Shown piece after piece: positions 43,635 through 56,960 of a DNA stretch of 64,000 nt (position 1 is the stretch's first letter; every line of letters begins with the position of its first letter). This DNA comes from Rugalucina vietnamica (lineage: Eukaryota > Mollusca > Bivalvia > Lucinida > Lucinidae), in the NCBI GenBank assembly GCA_964017185.1, contig OZ024875.1:25925456-25989455 (forward strand). The letters are read 5' to 3'. Both the position numbers and the translations under genes were made by a program. The notes under the pieces are model-generated. The model worked only from the letters and a program-made list of their open reading frames with translations. It was not told where the DNA came from and did no database searches.

Positions 43635-45279
43635 ATTTCGTAAACATTTTAGAACCACAGATCACATATATGTTTTAAAAACAATTGTTGATAAATACGT
43701 TTTTAATAGTACAAAAGGTGGTAAAATATGTGCTTGTTTTATTGACCTTAGGAAAGCATTCGATACGGTGTGGCATGATGGATTATTGTTAAAACTTCAA
43801 AAAGCTGGGATAAATGGAAGAATGTATAGCCTTATCAAATCGATGTATCAAGGATCTGTGTCTCGTGTAAAATGTAAAAAATTACTTTCAGATCCTATAA
43901 ACATAACACAAGGTGTTCATCAGGGCAATATTCTGAGCCCTCTATTATTTAACATTTTTATGAATGATATTGGCGATTCACTGCTTTTAGATGATACTCC
44001 ATTATTGTATGATTACAAAATTAACCATTTGTTATATGCCGATGATCTCTTGCTTTTATCCACGTCGAGTGCTGGATTACAAAAGAATATAGACAGGGTT
44101 CAAAATTTCTGTCACAATTGGGGTCTAACGATTAATTCGGAAAAAACAAAGATAATGGTCTTCTCTAAAGATAGAAGAAAAATATGTGATAAGTTCAAAT
44201 ATGTTATAAATAATTCTGAATTAGAATATGTTACTAGTTATAAATATCTAGGAATGAATATATCAAATACTGGTAAATTCGCATTAGCTGAGAGAAATTT
44301 AAGTCTCAAAGCAAGTAGAGCGTTATTTTCTGTGAAACAAAGTATATTTAACAATAATGTTAAACCTTCAGTAATATTTAGAATTTTTGATTCCCTAGTT
44401 AAACCTATTGCATTATATGGAAGTGAAGTTTGGTTTGGATATAAAAGTTGTTTTTACAATAAATCAATTAAGGATATGTTTGAAATGTCGTTTAAAGGCA
44501 ATAATGAATTTGATAAAATCCATACAAGGTTTTGCAAATCTGTTCTAGGAGTAAACTCGAGAACGTCAAACTTTGCAGTATACAGTGAACTTGGGCAAAT
44601 ACCTCTAGTGATTTCAGTAATTAGTAGTGCTATCAATTTCTGGTTGCATACGATTTCTTCAAATAGCAATTCGCTTTTATTTAAAGCATATCTAGAACAA
44701 ATATACTCGTCTTGTGAAAAATCACCACTCCTTAATTTCGTCAAAGAAGCACTAAAGGAAATTGGATTTTCACATGTTTGGAAAAATCATGGCAGCTTTG
44801 ATCATTCATCCCTTATGTACAATATAAGAAATAAATTAAAGGAGTATTACATTTCGTTTTGGGAAAACTCTTTGAAATCAGAAAATGGTAAATTACGTAC
44901 ATATAAATTATTCAAAACTACATTTGGGATGGAGACGTATCTGGATATGATAAATGATAAAAATACAAGAAAACATCTAAGTTCGTTTAGAATAAGTGCT
45001 CATCGTCTTCACATAGAAAGAGGAAGGTACACTCGACCCCGTACATCAGTTGAAGACCGTTTATGTTCAGTTTGTAAGGAAATAGAAGATGAGTTTCATT
45101 TTATGTTCGAATGTGAAAAATATCGCGTGTATCGTAATAATCTATTTGAAGTAATTAAAGAATCAGACATTATTCTTTCGGACTGTAATCGAGAAAATCT
45201 TGTTATCTTATTACAAACTACAAATATGATAATTTTGAAAGCCATTGGAAATTATTTAGAACAATGTCAAGTTACATAG
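43612..45279 (+). pseudogene. 5'-truncated LINE reverse transcriptase (EEP domain missing)
   Basis: The frame begins inside the RT fingers (LRPEQAGFRKHFRTTDHI, CACFIDLRKAFDTVWHDG) and runs without a stop to 45279. Motifs: QGVHQGNILSPLLFN, LLYADDLLLL (YADD), KYLGMNI, and a C-terminal CX2C...HX4C (RLCSVCKEIEDEFHFMFEC). It is clearly related to LINE C (27668-31165): both share the FRISAHRLHIERGRY / LRVSAHKLNIEYGRY region. The endonuclease and the first RT motifs are absent, so it cannot mobilise itself. Confidence 0.9.
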
Positions 45280-45395
45280 AGAGTTTTCCAAATTTTAATC
45301 AAACAATCAATGTCTCATATGCTCCAAACCATTTAGTAATATTTTCAATATAATGTATATGTACATGTTTGTAGATTTTGTTTGTAGATTTTGTT

Positions 45396-45448
45396 TGTAT
45401 GTATGTATGTATGTATGTATGTATGTATGTATGTATGTATGTATGTAT
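45396..45448. repeat. (GTAT)n microsatellite
   Basis: About 13 uninterrupted units. Confidence 0.95.
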
Positions 45449-45744
45449 TGCCTTTAACCCAGTTCCTGGGTACAAGCGAGCAATAAAATATATTCTATTC
45501 TATTCTATTCTATTCTTGTTATAGAAAGAAAAAATACTGTGTTGATTTTGATTTGATCCCAGCTACTGAACCATCAGTCTCATTCTGCCACGATGCATTT
45601 CTGTGTCGCATATTAAATTTTAACAACATCTTTGATGCATACAACAGATGCTTATCTTACTGTTTTTCACGTGCATTTACAAAGCCGTTTGGATACATAT
45701 TTCAATTAAGACACCCACAGGACTGTGTTATACTTTTTAGTTTA

Positions 45745-46092
45745 CGACAAAGACAAAGAAAAACAAAAGGAATTTAAGGATGTAATGAGTTTCCGTGGCA
45801 AAATTGTATCTACAGTTCAACTTTATAAACCATTAGCTGAAAAACACAAGTGCCGTAAGTATTCCAATTGACTTCAAGTGGGAACATAGAAGAATTTTGC
45901 AGATCATAGTGGATGCCGATTTTGTAAACTCGGCTTTGTTTATTTTCGCGAGAGCAAAACGTGATGCTTACCGTTCAAGGGCAGAGGATGTGGAATGTCG
46001 CATTCGTAACAATATTGCTGACGCATACGAAACTTCATATTAACATGCATTAACATTCCACGTAGCATCAATAATCACGTTGGGTCCCCGTG
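45745..46092 (+). repeat. right copy of the inverted pair with 38674-38998
   Basis: Contains an exon-like segment: TACTTTTTAG acceptor-like start, then a frame reading YDKDKEKQKEFKDVMSFRGK and onward, and GTAAGTATT donor-like end at 45855. After it another frame reads SIPIDFKWEHRRILQI. The left copy has non-conservative changes and loses 45 bp, so I do not call it a gene. It may be a captured host exon or degraded transposon coding sequence. Confidence 0.6.
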
Positions 46093-48414
46093 TTGTTGTT
46101 ATGTCAGACTGTTTTAAAGCATATGAATCTTGGAGTTTTACAACATTACATGTAATAAGTTTTACATTTCCTTGTGTAAGTTGATATTTGCATGCAAAGC
46201 TGAGCATCAGTGTTGCAAAGCCAAGATTAGATCAGCTGGCCAACCTGCTCTCCGATACACTTTTTGACCTCTCCTTTTCGAACTGATTAAGGATTTTGTA
46301 AGTTACTTCTAGCTGCATTATCTTGATGCTAATCATATGATTTTTGTTATGTATTTGTACCAGTAACAAACACTTTCCAGTAAAAACATAAAATTGCCTA
46401 ACGAACGATTTTTGACTTTGAGGCGCTAATTCTACCATAGTCTCCCATGATCTATTTATAGACATCATAAAAATTTCCACAGAAAAAATGAAGTATTTTA
46501 TTATTCTGCATACATCAGTTACTAGAATATTTATAATTTATGTCAGGTATGTTGGAAAAGATACAACATAACAAAATCTTTAGCTTCTTTGCTGTTTTTC
46601 TTAACCAAGGGCTCAAATATATCCAATTTTTGTCGGTATGGGGAGTCTAAGGGAATAACGATGGAAATATTCCGTCTTAAGCCAAGATGAAAATCAATGA
46701 AAATATGAAAAAAAAAATCTTGTTCTTTTCATTCTGTCTTGAATATTCCTTAAGTAGTCTAGAGACTCTAGAGACCCAAAATAGGCCTGTCAGTAAAATG
46801 CCTTAATGTATTCCCCTATCCCTTTGAATAAGTTAAAAAATCTGTCTCTGTTAGGTGCTACAGAATGCCCTGTTTTTTTAGGTAAAGGTCAAATTCAAAT
46901 TGATCCAAAGCAATTGATAACACAAAAATGATTATAAATGGTGGTCAACTCAAATGATGGAACAAAAAAGTTAGTGATGTTGCAAAAAATCTGTGTTCAA
47001 CTAGGAATTATGTTAAACACCAGGTCGTTTATTCTAAACAGTGCCTTTACACTAGAAGGGGATGGGCGTTTATTGGAGGCTACATTGTAGGGCAACATTC
47101 AAGAATTCATGTATAGGAACTGAAATTATTGGTTGATCAACTTGATCTCGATCTGCCCCAGACATGACTTTTGTTCCAAGTAGGTGTTCGGGTATCCCAT
47201 GCATTTCCATTTTTTTGGACTACAATTTGTGTGTTATGTGATAAAGCAGCAAAATTAGAAATATACTGCCTAAAAATTTAGGATTTTTTTCCCAATATTT
47301 TTAAAGTGGGTGATTATTAGAGGTTCCTGGAATTCCAAAACTCACAGATAAAATAGCCATTTTTGGCATCTAAATAGGGGTATTGGTGTTAAATTGAATT
47401 TTCATGGTACATGTACCTAGATTTCTTGGCTAAATACACAAATATTGCATTTTTCATGAAGCCAGAAAAGCTGGGAATTGCAATTAGTGTTCTGGTGTCA
47501 CTTGGCTGTCAGTTTTGCATTTTTGTCCCATATGGAATTAACTGCAAACCCTTTGATGACTGGTACTGGCAGGGGGTGTAGTACATCCTATAGACAAAGC
47601 AACTGCATACTCAACCAATATTCTGTAATAGTTAATAAATATAAGCATGTACTTTCCTCTTAGGAGCTCTGCACATGGGAATGAAGGCTATGTTAGCCAT
47701 CATTGTCTGTGTGCAGCACTCCTATCTCTAACACAAGTATATTTCATCAACTACTATACAGATGTTGTTTGAGCATACTTTCATCTTCTGCTGAAGAGAT
47801 ACATGTAGGAGGGCTATCACAGGTAAGTAGGGTGTTATAGCTGATAAGTATATTGAACCAAAAATCTTCACTTGTTTTGTTGATCTTTTGGATCTAATAA
47901 ACTGTGCTTTATTAATTTGATAAGTAGTTTAAATGTATATATGTTAACAGAACACATTGACAGTGTAATGGTAGATTTTAATTGAATTTTTCGCCTATTT
48001 ATCTGCAAAATCTAGTGTGCAGGACAGAACGAATTCATCATGATGTGAAATTTCTCCTACAGGAAAGTCAATCTGCATTAACTTGGAGTGTGGTAACAAA
48101 TTTTCTGGAAATTTAACAATTATCGGAAATTCTGCCATTGTTTCCAATCTCTCACAGTCGTTATTGCGTTATATCAAGTTCGTGCTGAGATCAGCCACAG
48201 TTCAATAAATAAATGCAGCGTTTTCTCCTAATTAAGTTCTAACCAGTTTCTAGGATGTCCCTTAAAAAGCTACACAAGTAACGATCCCAAGTTTGTAGAA
48301 AAAAAAACAGAGAGCATTCTGATCCTAGTTATAATTTCTATCCAGAGAAGAGTTGCCCGCTTATGGTCTGCACTCTGCAGTGATTAAACCATTCTTGTTA
48401 ACATAGTCAATGTC
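46093..48414. other. intron sequence without recognised element
   Basis: 2.3 kb of AT-rich sequence. I find no LINE, TIR pair, tandem array or kinase exon. It could be ancestral intron sequence or decayed repeats. Confidence 0.45.
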
Positions 48415-51021
48415 GAATGGGAATCTCGTGGGATTTTTTTGACGATTTATGACGACCTATATAAAACTTATCCATGGGGTATATGTATGACATTAAACCT
48501 GTTCGTCGCACTTACATCCGCGTCAGAGTCGATTTATGACGTCATCAATATGGCGGCTATCTCACTATATACGAATTATTCATATTTTCATCAAAATCAA
48601 TTGAAAACATCGCATTAATGCTTTTTTTTTCAAGAAAAAAATATGAAATGCATCTGATTATACATACGATAGACGAATGAAGTCAATGGGTTGAAGGATT
48701 TTGCTTTATCCGGTCGTATGTTCGTTCGTGCATACGTTGGACATACGTTTATCTTCTAAAACTGCATACAACATAAGTACCCTATGCAGGGAGCTCATTT
48801 GATGCTCCCCCAGGACACTTTTTCATGGGTGCATAATCATTCATTGGGACCACAGAAATGAAAAAAAAAATCGTCCTCAAAGATAAACTCAATGGCACTT
48901 TGAAAAAATGCATGGTTTCCATGGCAACCGTTAACGCGATTCTTGAGGATGGGGTATACATACAAAATTGATAATATCTCCACTGTTACGTATCCTAGAC
49001 TACTGAACATGGTATCAATTTAAAGCCTTGACATAGCCCTTTTGACCAATGGTAAGTAATTTAATTTATCTTATTTGCATATTCATTAATCTTAATGAAA
49101 ATATGAAAAATAGCTAAAAAGTCTTCAAAAACCATAAATAAACTAATTTCAGGCTCAAACTACCATTGTGACGCTTTGTTATTGGACCATTAATATCATA
49201 CGACGAATTTATTGATGACATGGTCCTATATGAAAATTATCCCATTTGTATATTCATGAAAATTAATAAAAATGTCAAAAAGTGAGGAAACCGCAGGAAA
49301 AACTATATACATTGCAAGTAATTGCATATGTTATAAGACCTATCTTGCATCCCTCGGACAAATTCTCAAGGTTGTTAGTGTTGTCAGAGGGACCATGCCA
49401 TCAAATATTATCCTCAGCAATAAAATCATTTGCATGATGTAAAATTACATAGTTTCCACACCCACCTCTCATGCAATGCTAAAGAGTAGGGTGTACTTAA
49501 GAAAATACTCTTATCCACCGAATTGAATGCCCTAGAATACTATAATTGAACTCATAGTGATGTATTTACTTAACGATTTAATTGATACCTAATATATAAA
49601 TCGTTCAATTTACTTATTCATGAAAATTAATAATGATAATAAAAAAAAACATTAAAAATGGAGAAGAATTGTAGAGAAATAGGGGGGATATGTACAAAAT
49701 CTCTTGTACCAGAGCTATTTATCAACTCAGCATGCTGAAAGAGGTATCAGATGAATGCTATTGCAATGTAAAATGGTCCTGAAGTATTATAAGAATAATC
49801 TGATTTTCAATTTCATGAATTTAAATGAAAACTAAATAAATTTTAGAGAAGAGAAAGTGAATAAATTAAATGAGTAAACCTACAAAATGACTTGTCTCTT
49901 GGCAATCAAATGTCCTTTAGTGCTACAAATGGCATCAAATGGTGTCTACGGCAATATTATAACATCCTAAACTACAATGTTTGAGTCATTTGGATTTAGT
50001 TTTACGAAAATTAACAAAACCTTTTGGATTTAGGGGATGTGGAATACGTAACACTTAAGGGGGAATACGTAGAAAAATCGCACGTATCTTATCTACTGAA
50101 AGACCTAGAAATCTGTAATAAGCACCAAATGATTGCTAAGGCAATGTTCTGTAACCATATAATCAGCTGTTTTTGCTGTATGGATTTTACTGAGATCTTA
50201 ATAAATAAGAGAAAAATCCACGAAAAATGAACGGGTACACCAAGCAGAATCGGTCAATATCCTTAGCTGCCAATATCTCAGCTGCCAATATCCTTAGAAT
50301 GCTGAAATGATACCATTGGAATGATAGGAGAATGCATTACTGCCATGTAGTCCGATTTTGTTTAATTTTCTGAACTTCACATAAAGTTTCAAAAAAATGA
50401 GAAAATAACAGAAAATTGAAGGCTGAGCTTCACCAAAATATATTAAATCTTGCTTGCCAGAAAGCATTGTTTATATAGATGAGCTCATGAGTAATACATT
50501 GACGCCATTTTGAGTTCTCTATAAATCTAAGCGATGCTGTTGGTGTACCCCTTCATTTTTCATTGATTTTGCTCTTATTTATGAAGATCTCATTAATATC
50601 AATGCAAACAAGTAGCTGAAGCTTGAGTAGCCGAAACCGCGGAATGACCCACATACGTTCTCTTTTATATGTTTACTGCTCTTAAAAAATTTCAGTGTTA
50701 CTCTTGTTTTTAAATTTATGTTCTGATTATATGGATATAGAGCATTGTCCTAGCAATCATTTATTACCAATTGTAGCTCCCTAGGTCTTTCAGTAGCCAA
50801 GATATGTGCTTTTTCTACGTACACCCCTTATTTTTCCGTATTTTGTTTCTCTAATTTCAATAGGTTTTGTTAATATTCTTAGTACTAACGAAATCAAAAA
50901 CAATATACATATTGTAGTACAGGATGGTATAATAATGCCCTAGACACAATTAGATGTCATTTTCAGCACCATATGACGTACATTTGATTGTCGATATACA
51001 AGTCATTTTCTATGTTAACAA

Positions 51022-51023
51022 GT

Positions 51024-51074
<51 letters not shown>

Positions 51075-51075
51075 T
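51022..51075. repeat. (TTTA)n microsatellite
   Basis: About 13 units in the right arm of the palindrome. Confidence 0.95.
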
Positions 51076-51490
51076 TCATATTTTCACTCTCTAAAATTTC
51101 TTACGTTTTCATGAAATTCGTGAAATTGAAGATCAGATTATTCTTATACCATATTTTAGGGTCATAGTACATTGTCAAAGCAGTCATTTGATACCTTTTC
51201 AGGATCCTGGGTTGATAAACAGCTCTGGTACAAGCGATCTTGTACATATACCCTCTATTTTTTCACATTTTTCCTCAATCCATTATGTTTGATTTATTAC
51301 TTTTCATGAATAAGTCAATTCAAAGATTTAAATAATAGGTATCAATGTTAAATTGTTAGATTCATTCATCACTACCAGACCATTTATAGAGCACTCTTAT
51401 GTTGGGATGTAAGTATTTTTGTAAGTACATCCTATTTTGTAGAATCGCATGATGAGTGGTGTGGAAACTGTAATTTTACATCATGCAAAT

Positions 51491-51491
<1 letters not shown>

Positions 51492-51532
<41 letters not shown>
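51492..51532. repeat. poly-T run of about 41
   Basis: A homopolymer in the right arm of the palindrome. Confidence 0.95.
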
Positions 51533-53539
51533 CATTGTTGATGACAATATATGATGACATTAAGGTGGTCCCTCTGCAAACACTGAGAATTTGTCCCAGG
51601 GGTGCAAGATAAATTGGATCTTATAACCTATCTAATACCTTTGCAATGGGCTCTCGGTTTTCCTCAATTTTTGACAGTTTTATTAATATTTATGAATATG
51701 CAAATGAGATAATTTCATAGAGGGCCAGATCATCAATGAATTCATCATATGATATTACTGGTTCAATTAAGAAAAGTGTCACAACGACAGTTTAGGCCTG
51801 AAATTAGTTCATTTATGGCTTTAAAAAAAAATTCTGCCATTTTTCAGGTTTTCATGAAAATTAATGAATATGCTTATGAGATAATTTGCATTACTTACCA
51901 CAGAAAAAAGCGTTTTGTCTAAGCTTAAAAATGATGCCATATTCAATTATCTAGGATAAGTAACAGTGGAGATATTGATCAATTTTACCCCCATCCTGAA
52001 GAATCACGTTAACGGTTGCTATGGGAACCGTGTATATTGAGTTTATCTTTGGGTACAAAAGTTTTTTTTTGCATTTCTGGCGCCCCAGTAAATGATTTGG
52101 CACCCATTAAAATATCTTGGGGATGCAAAGTAGGTCAAATTAGCTCCAGTTGTACTAAGCATAGATTGGCACTTTGTATGCAGATTTTGTCGTGATATGG
52201 CTCATAATTCCAGCGCTTTGCTCCTTGTGAGAGTTTTTTTTGTGTGCTAAAATAGCTTTTATAAATACAATTAGTAAAAACATCCATATTTAAAACAGGG
52301 AGAAGCTGGAAATCGAATTTTATCTGACAAGCATAGTATGAAAATGGTTGTTTAAAATGCATATTATGAGTGCACTGGTCGCCATTTTGATGACGTCATA
52401 TCTCAGCCCAGACGCGGGTCTCAGGGCGACGAACTGGTTTAAATTGTTGCATATGCCCCAAAGTTTGATTTAAGGTAGGTCGTCACAAATCGTCATGAAA
52501 TTCCCACGGGACGATTTTTTTTGCCCATTCGACACTGACTAACAAGTCATGTATGCCTATGCACTGGTCCATCAGGGAAGGCATTGAGTGTGTGCTTATT
52601 ACATGTGAGCTGTTTTCAAACAGGGTTCCCATTGAATTTTGAAATAATGAGGGTACACTGGCTTAGTTTTCTTAGTTTTATACCTCCTATGTATAGGCCT
52701 GTATAAGAAGGTTTGCAAATTTTGGGGCTACATGACAAATTTTAGGGGTAAAAAACCCCCAATAGAGGGTAAATGGGAACCCTGTGACAAATAAACGAGT
52801 TTAAGGCCAAAATAAATAAATTGTTTCTCAGGTCCTACCTCATCTGTTTTATTTAAATCCCCTCATCTGTCTTTTTTACTGACTGAATTAAAAAGAAAGT
52901 GGCCTTTGTTGTTTTTGTAGAACTTGAAATTTAAGGATGTTCGCTGCCAATGAAAAAGTATTCAAACTTTTTTTCTAACCTCTCTATTTTGATTCCAAAA
53001 GATAAAATAAGACATATGAAAACAAAATAAATATAGGGTAGTGTGCATTTTTTCAAGCTACAGGCCTCTGAATGAGACCTCTAAACAACATGTTTGAAAA
53101 TTAGAAAAATTAATTTAATTTTCAATTCTTTCACATATACCTTCCTGGACAAGCAATACATCACGAATGCTTTCAAACCTCATTTTGTTTAAGTAAGGCC
53201 AAAAAAAAAAAATAAAAATGTTTCTCAGGCACCGCCGCATCTGTTTGAAACCCCCCGCATTACCCCTTTTTATCGTCTCAAAAAAAATAAAATAAAAAAA
53301 TAGCGCATCTGTTTCAAGTCTTCGTTTTTGTATTTGGCGATCAAGGAGATTAAGCCAAGCGCTTGCAAAGAGGTATGGAAAGCGTCTTCATGATTTTGGG
53401 TTAATACAAAACATTTTTTTTATGGACGGAAACATTTTTACTTTCGGATTCAAGACGTTTCGTCCCAAGGTTGTTTCGCTCCAGTTTGTTTGAGAACAAC
53501 AAAAAAAAACAACAACAAAAAACACACACACTAGTACGG

Positions 53540-54850
53540 TGGAATGGGTGTACCCTTAGAGGGTAGGGTAGGGAGAAACCCTAGTAGAGGAGGATGGTTC
53601 ACTAGTAGGGTGGGTGTATCCTAGGAGCTAAGGTAGTGAGGAACCCTGGTAGGTTAGGGTAGTACAAGGCGCCGTTTTACCCATATATATTCCTGTATTG
53701 TATTGCAGTTAATGGTGTTTATGTGCGGATGAATTCACTGTTAAAAAGATCGTTTGCAGGGAATTCACCAAGGTTCAGTTTTCTTACAGTTTCTCTTTAT
53801 GGTAAAAAAAAAAATTAAAGCTGTTGTCAGGCGTTTGCCAATGTGCGATTTTCTTACAGTTTCTCTTTATTGTACATTGAGCACAATTAATGTTAATTAT
53901 CTTTTGCATATTTAAAACTGACAGAACAGGTTTTCTAATAGAAAGCATAATGTGTTTACGAACCGTGTCGGCTGCGTGTATATTCATGAGTGATAATTGC
54001 CATTTCAGTAATTTTTAGACTGACACAATCCACCGCTCGCGAAGCGTGGATGACACATTGTTTTCTTAAGATTAGCCATAAAAGTTGTGAAAATAAGCCA
54101 AAAGCACTAGGGGATTATCGATAGACCATAACGAGACGGTAAACACAGGCTGCTATAGGCTATTTATAACACCTGTTACGCAACGTTGCTCACTTTCGAC
54201 GGCGACACAAACCAAAGATTTTCTAAGCATTGGGACACCTATATCTTGTATATAATTCTATCCGATCAGAAAATGCATCTGTGCTTTCTCGATTAAGTAC
54301 GGCGAATTAAAATAATTGTAAATAAGGTATCGGCAATGACACTTGTCCGCGTTAAATATCCGGGTGCGCCAATAAGTCAAAGGCGGAACTCTATGATACA
54401 ACAACAACAGCAACATTAGCGTGGTGTCATGGACTCTTTTTCACATTCAATCGTTGTAGATCGTTATTAATTGATAAGCAAAATTTCACTTTTGTTTATT
54501 CCATTTTACAAGGACTCCGCGATAAACCGCCAATTTGCTCGGTTAAGCAAATAAACACGCCGTATAGGCGCTTTTCCCCACCCACAAAAACTACAGAAAA
54601 TGTGATCAGCCTGGTCTGACTCAGTAGATTTGCATTACGCGCCTCACCTATAACACGCATGCGACGTGGACCCCGACCAGCGCCTTATAACGGGTCTGAA
54701 GTGTACACTAGTAAGGTGGGATGCGTGTACCCTGAGAGGGAAGGGTATGGAGGAACCATAGTAGGGCATGATGGTTCACTAGAAGTAGAAGTACCTTAGG
54801 AGAGGGGAAACCCTAGTAGGGTATGGTGGTACACTAGTGGAGTGGGTGGC
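53540..54850 (+). repeat. ACTAGTAGGGTGGGTGTACCC minisatellite, split by R2
   Basis: Diverged units built on GTAGGGTGGGTGTACCC and GGAACCCTAGTAGGGTATGG run 53540-53665 and 54703-54850. They are interrupted by R2 copy 2. Confidence 0.7.
53666..54702 (+). mobile_element. R2 dispersed repeat, copy 2 (1037 bp), GTAC flanks
   Basis: Collinear with 8832-9932. GTAC is present on both sides (53662-53665, 54703-54706), and excision would restore a normal minisatellite unit (GGTAGTACACTAG). This sets the ends of the R2 element, with the caution that copy 1 has no matching duplication. Confidence 0.7.
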
Positions 54851-55800
54851 AATCGCTGAAAGGTGAATTGAGGATCTGTCATCAGGACAACAATTCTGTA
54901 ATACTCCATTGTTGGTGGTGTTCTCATGGACCTGCATTGTTATTAGCTGTAAAAGTCATGGAATAAATTATTTAAGGTCGAAACCGCCTGAAACATGTAT
55001 CGGACAAGCAAGGATCGAAACGTCCACGAAAACAATTTCGTTTCGTTAAAAAAACAAAAACAAGTTTTGATAAGTTTAACCTCGTTTCCGGACTTACTTT
55101 CGCTTTCCACCTACGTGAATGGAGAGCTTACGAAACTCATAATTTTTACTTGTTCAATGGAATTGTCAGCCAAAAGTAAGTAAATTATGGTGTTTTGTAT
55201 GTTGTATTCAAATTAGCACTAGCAATATTTCTGGCTTATTCTGCGTAGAAGTTGAGATTGATTTGAGCGTTCGCCCGGTTGCAAATTCGTATTGTCTTGC
55301 ATTGTATCGTAATGTTCCGCCGTCGATTTATCGATGCACCTCGTTTTAACCCCGAGACAGGGTATTACCACCACCAGAGTGACCAGACCCCAATGATAGA
55401 ACTACACTGTCTGCCACCAACCATCACCTTGACATATTTACTGTATTGCTATCACTGAGGTTGTTGTTTTTGGAGAAGAGAAGCCAGTGCTTGCCTTATA
55501 ATGCTGAGCACCAAGTAAGGTAGCCACTGATACCATTTTTAAAGTCTTTGGTATGACCCAGCTGGTATCAAACGCACAAGCTCCCACTTCCAAAGCCAGC
55601 GCTGTAACCATTATGCCAGATGAGAGTCTGGTATTTCGACAGGAACATCATAATAGAAAATACAACCCAGAGGTAAAGCTATGTTGTACAGTGGTATACA
55701 TACATTTGTTTTCGATTTTTTGCTTTAAGACAGATTATGGGTGATGCAGCTCTAGTGCATACCCACAATCTATTTTTTTAGCAAAATTAGAAAAATATCA
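54851..55800. other. unassigned intron sequence
   Basis: No TIR pair or coding domain recognised. The stretch 55340-55620 has the look of an old repeat (CCACCACCAGAGTGACC, GTATGACCCAGCTGG) but I cannot tie it to another copy in the window. Confidence 0.35.
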
Positions 55801-56960
55801 ATTTTTTCACGCATGTTTTCGAGATGCCAAAAAAAAAAAAAGTGGCCTCATCTGTTTTTTGGTGAAAAAAAAAAAAAAAAAAAAACCTGCCTGCCTCATC
55901 TGTTTTTTCCAAAAATGGCCTGAGAAACAATTGTAATTTTTTTTTTGGCCTAACCCTGACTATTTTGGACCTAAAACATACATAAATTTTCATCTTGAAG
56001 TGGATGACAAATTTTTTCGGCTCATTTAACAACCCTACCCCCAACTTGAAAAGTCAGAAAAAGTCCATATTTATAAATGTGTCAAATCCATATTTGTAGA
56101 TTCAAACTTTTTCTTGTATTTTCACACAGCATAGAACTTGTTCATATTTTTCGATTAAAAGAATAAAAAATATAGGGTAGTGTGCATATAAGAGAGAACC
56201 AACAACTTGAAAATCGCCATTTTAAGCCTTTTTTCGGTTGTTTTATTTCTTACACATCATTTCATAAAACCACCCAAAATTTTAAAACTAGCACACCAAA
56301 GAAAGAAACACTGATAAAGAAAACCTTGTATACACATACTTCTGCTAAAATAAACATAAAATCAGTGCAACTAATTTGAAGGTGGGTAATATTGAAGCTT
56401 TATTTACCCCACCCCCTAAATTTTGCTAATACTTAAAATTTTCTAAAAAGTTGCAGAAAATGGGGTGAAAAAATGAAGTTCCTTAGATTGACAATTTTCA
56501 TGACTCGTTCAATGCATATCATCAGTATGTATTCAAATATAAAATATTAGGAAAATATCTGCAACCGTTTACAAGATATTCAACAAAATAAAAACCGGAA
56601 GTTCCGAAATGTCAAATGTTGGCAGCGAACATCCTTAAATGTCAAACTTGAAATTTAAATATCATGTTAACTTTTGGCAAGAAGTGTACAAATCTGTTCA
56701 AAATAAGCCGTAAACATGATTTGTACATGATTTGTACTTAAATTCTTTCATATTATGATGCAAATGTGGTAATTTGTAGAAGTGTATACTTATTTTTACT
56801 GTTTTGCCAAAAAAAATAAAATTAAAAATTAAAAAAATGTATCCTCATTTGATTTTGTACAAATTAAAAAATAAAATAAAAAAAACCCAGCCTCCCTCCT
56901 CTGTTTTATCAAAAAGTGGCCTGAGAAACAATTATATTAATTGTTTTGGCCTAAGAGCTG

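Larger units (their letters stand above)
43530..45516 (+). mobile_element. LINE retrotransposon E, truncated, ATTCT tail
   Basis: RT remnant, a (GTAT)n microsatellite in the 3' UTR (45396-45448), then GAGCAATAAAATATATTCTA and an (ATTCT)n tail to 45516. The 3' tail logic (AATAAA-like signal then short repeat) is the same as in LINE C. Confidence 0.8.
48415..52540. mobile_element. 4.1-kb diverged palindrome (giant foldback)
   Basis: Arms of about 1.8-2.0 kb (48415-50240 and 50535-52540) with about 300 bp between. Paired landmarks: AGTCAATGTCGAATGGG / CCCATTCGACACTGACT, ACCTGTTCGTCGCAC / GGGCGACGAACTGGT, GGTTTCCATGGCAACCGTTA / TAACGGTTGCTATGGGAACC, and TGATGTAAAATTACATAGTT / AACTGTAATTTTACATCATG. 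Within each arm a roughly 200-bp unit built on CATATTCATGAAAATTAATA recurs. No coding frame. Mutation has reduced arm identity, so it is an old element. Confidence 0.8.
52929..56640. mobile_element. 3.7-kb TIR element, perfect 22-bp ends
   Basis: ATTTAAGGATGTTCGCTGCC (continuing AA) at 52929-52950 and its perfect inverse TTGGCAGCGAACATCCTTAA (continuing AT) at 56619-56640. ATATAGGGTAGTGTGCAT occurs in direct orientation near both ends (53033, 56169). No transposase recognised. Confidence 0.6.
52802..56960. mobile_element. nested inverted repeats around AGGCCAAAA...GTTTCTCAGG boxes
   Basis: The box AGGCCAAAA-n-TTGTTTCTCAGG followed by CTCATCTGTTTT occurs forward at 52804 and 53196, and inverted at 55890-55950 and 56895-56960. 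This gives two nested inverted pairs. Between them lie the 22-bp TIR pair at 52929/56640 and a minisatellite that itself holds repeat R2. Looks like serial insertion of one or two families into each other. Confidence 0.55.

Noticed and set aside
45745-45855. Candidate host exon with good splice-like borders
   Set aside because: Present twice in inverted orientation with non-conservative differences and a 45-bp deletion. Treated as repeat pending a protein match.
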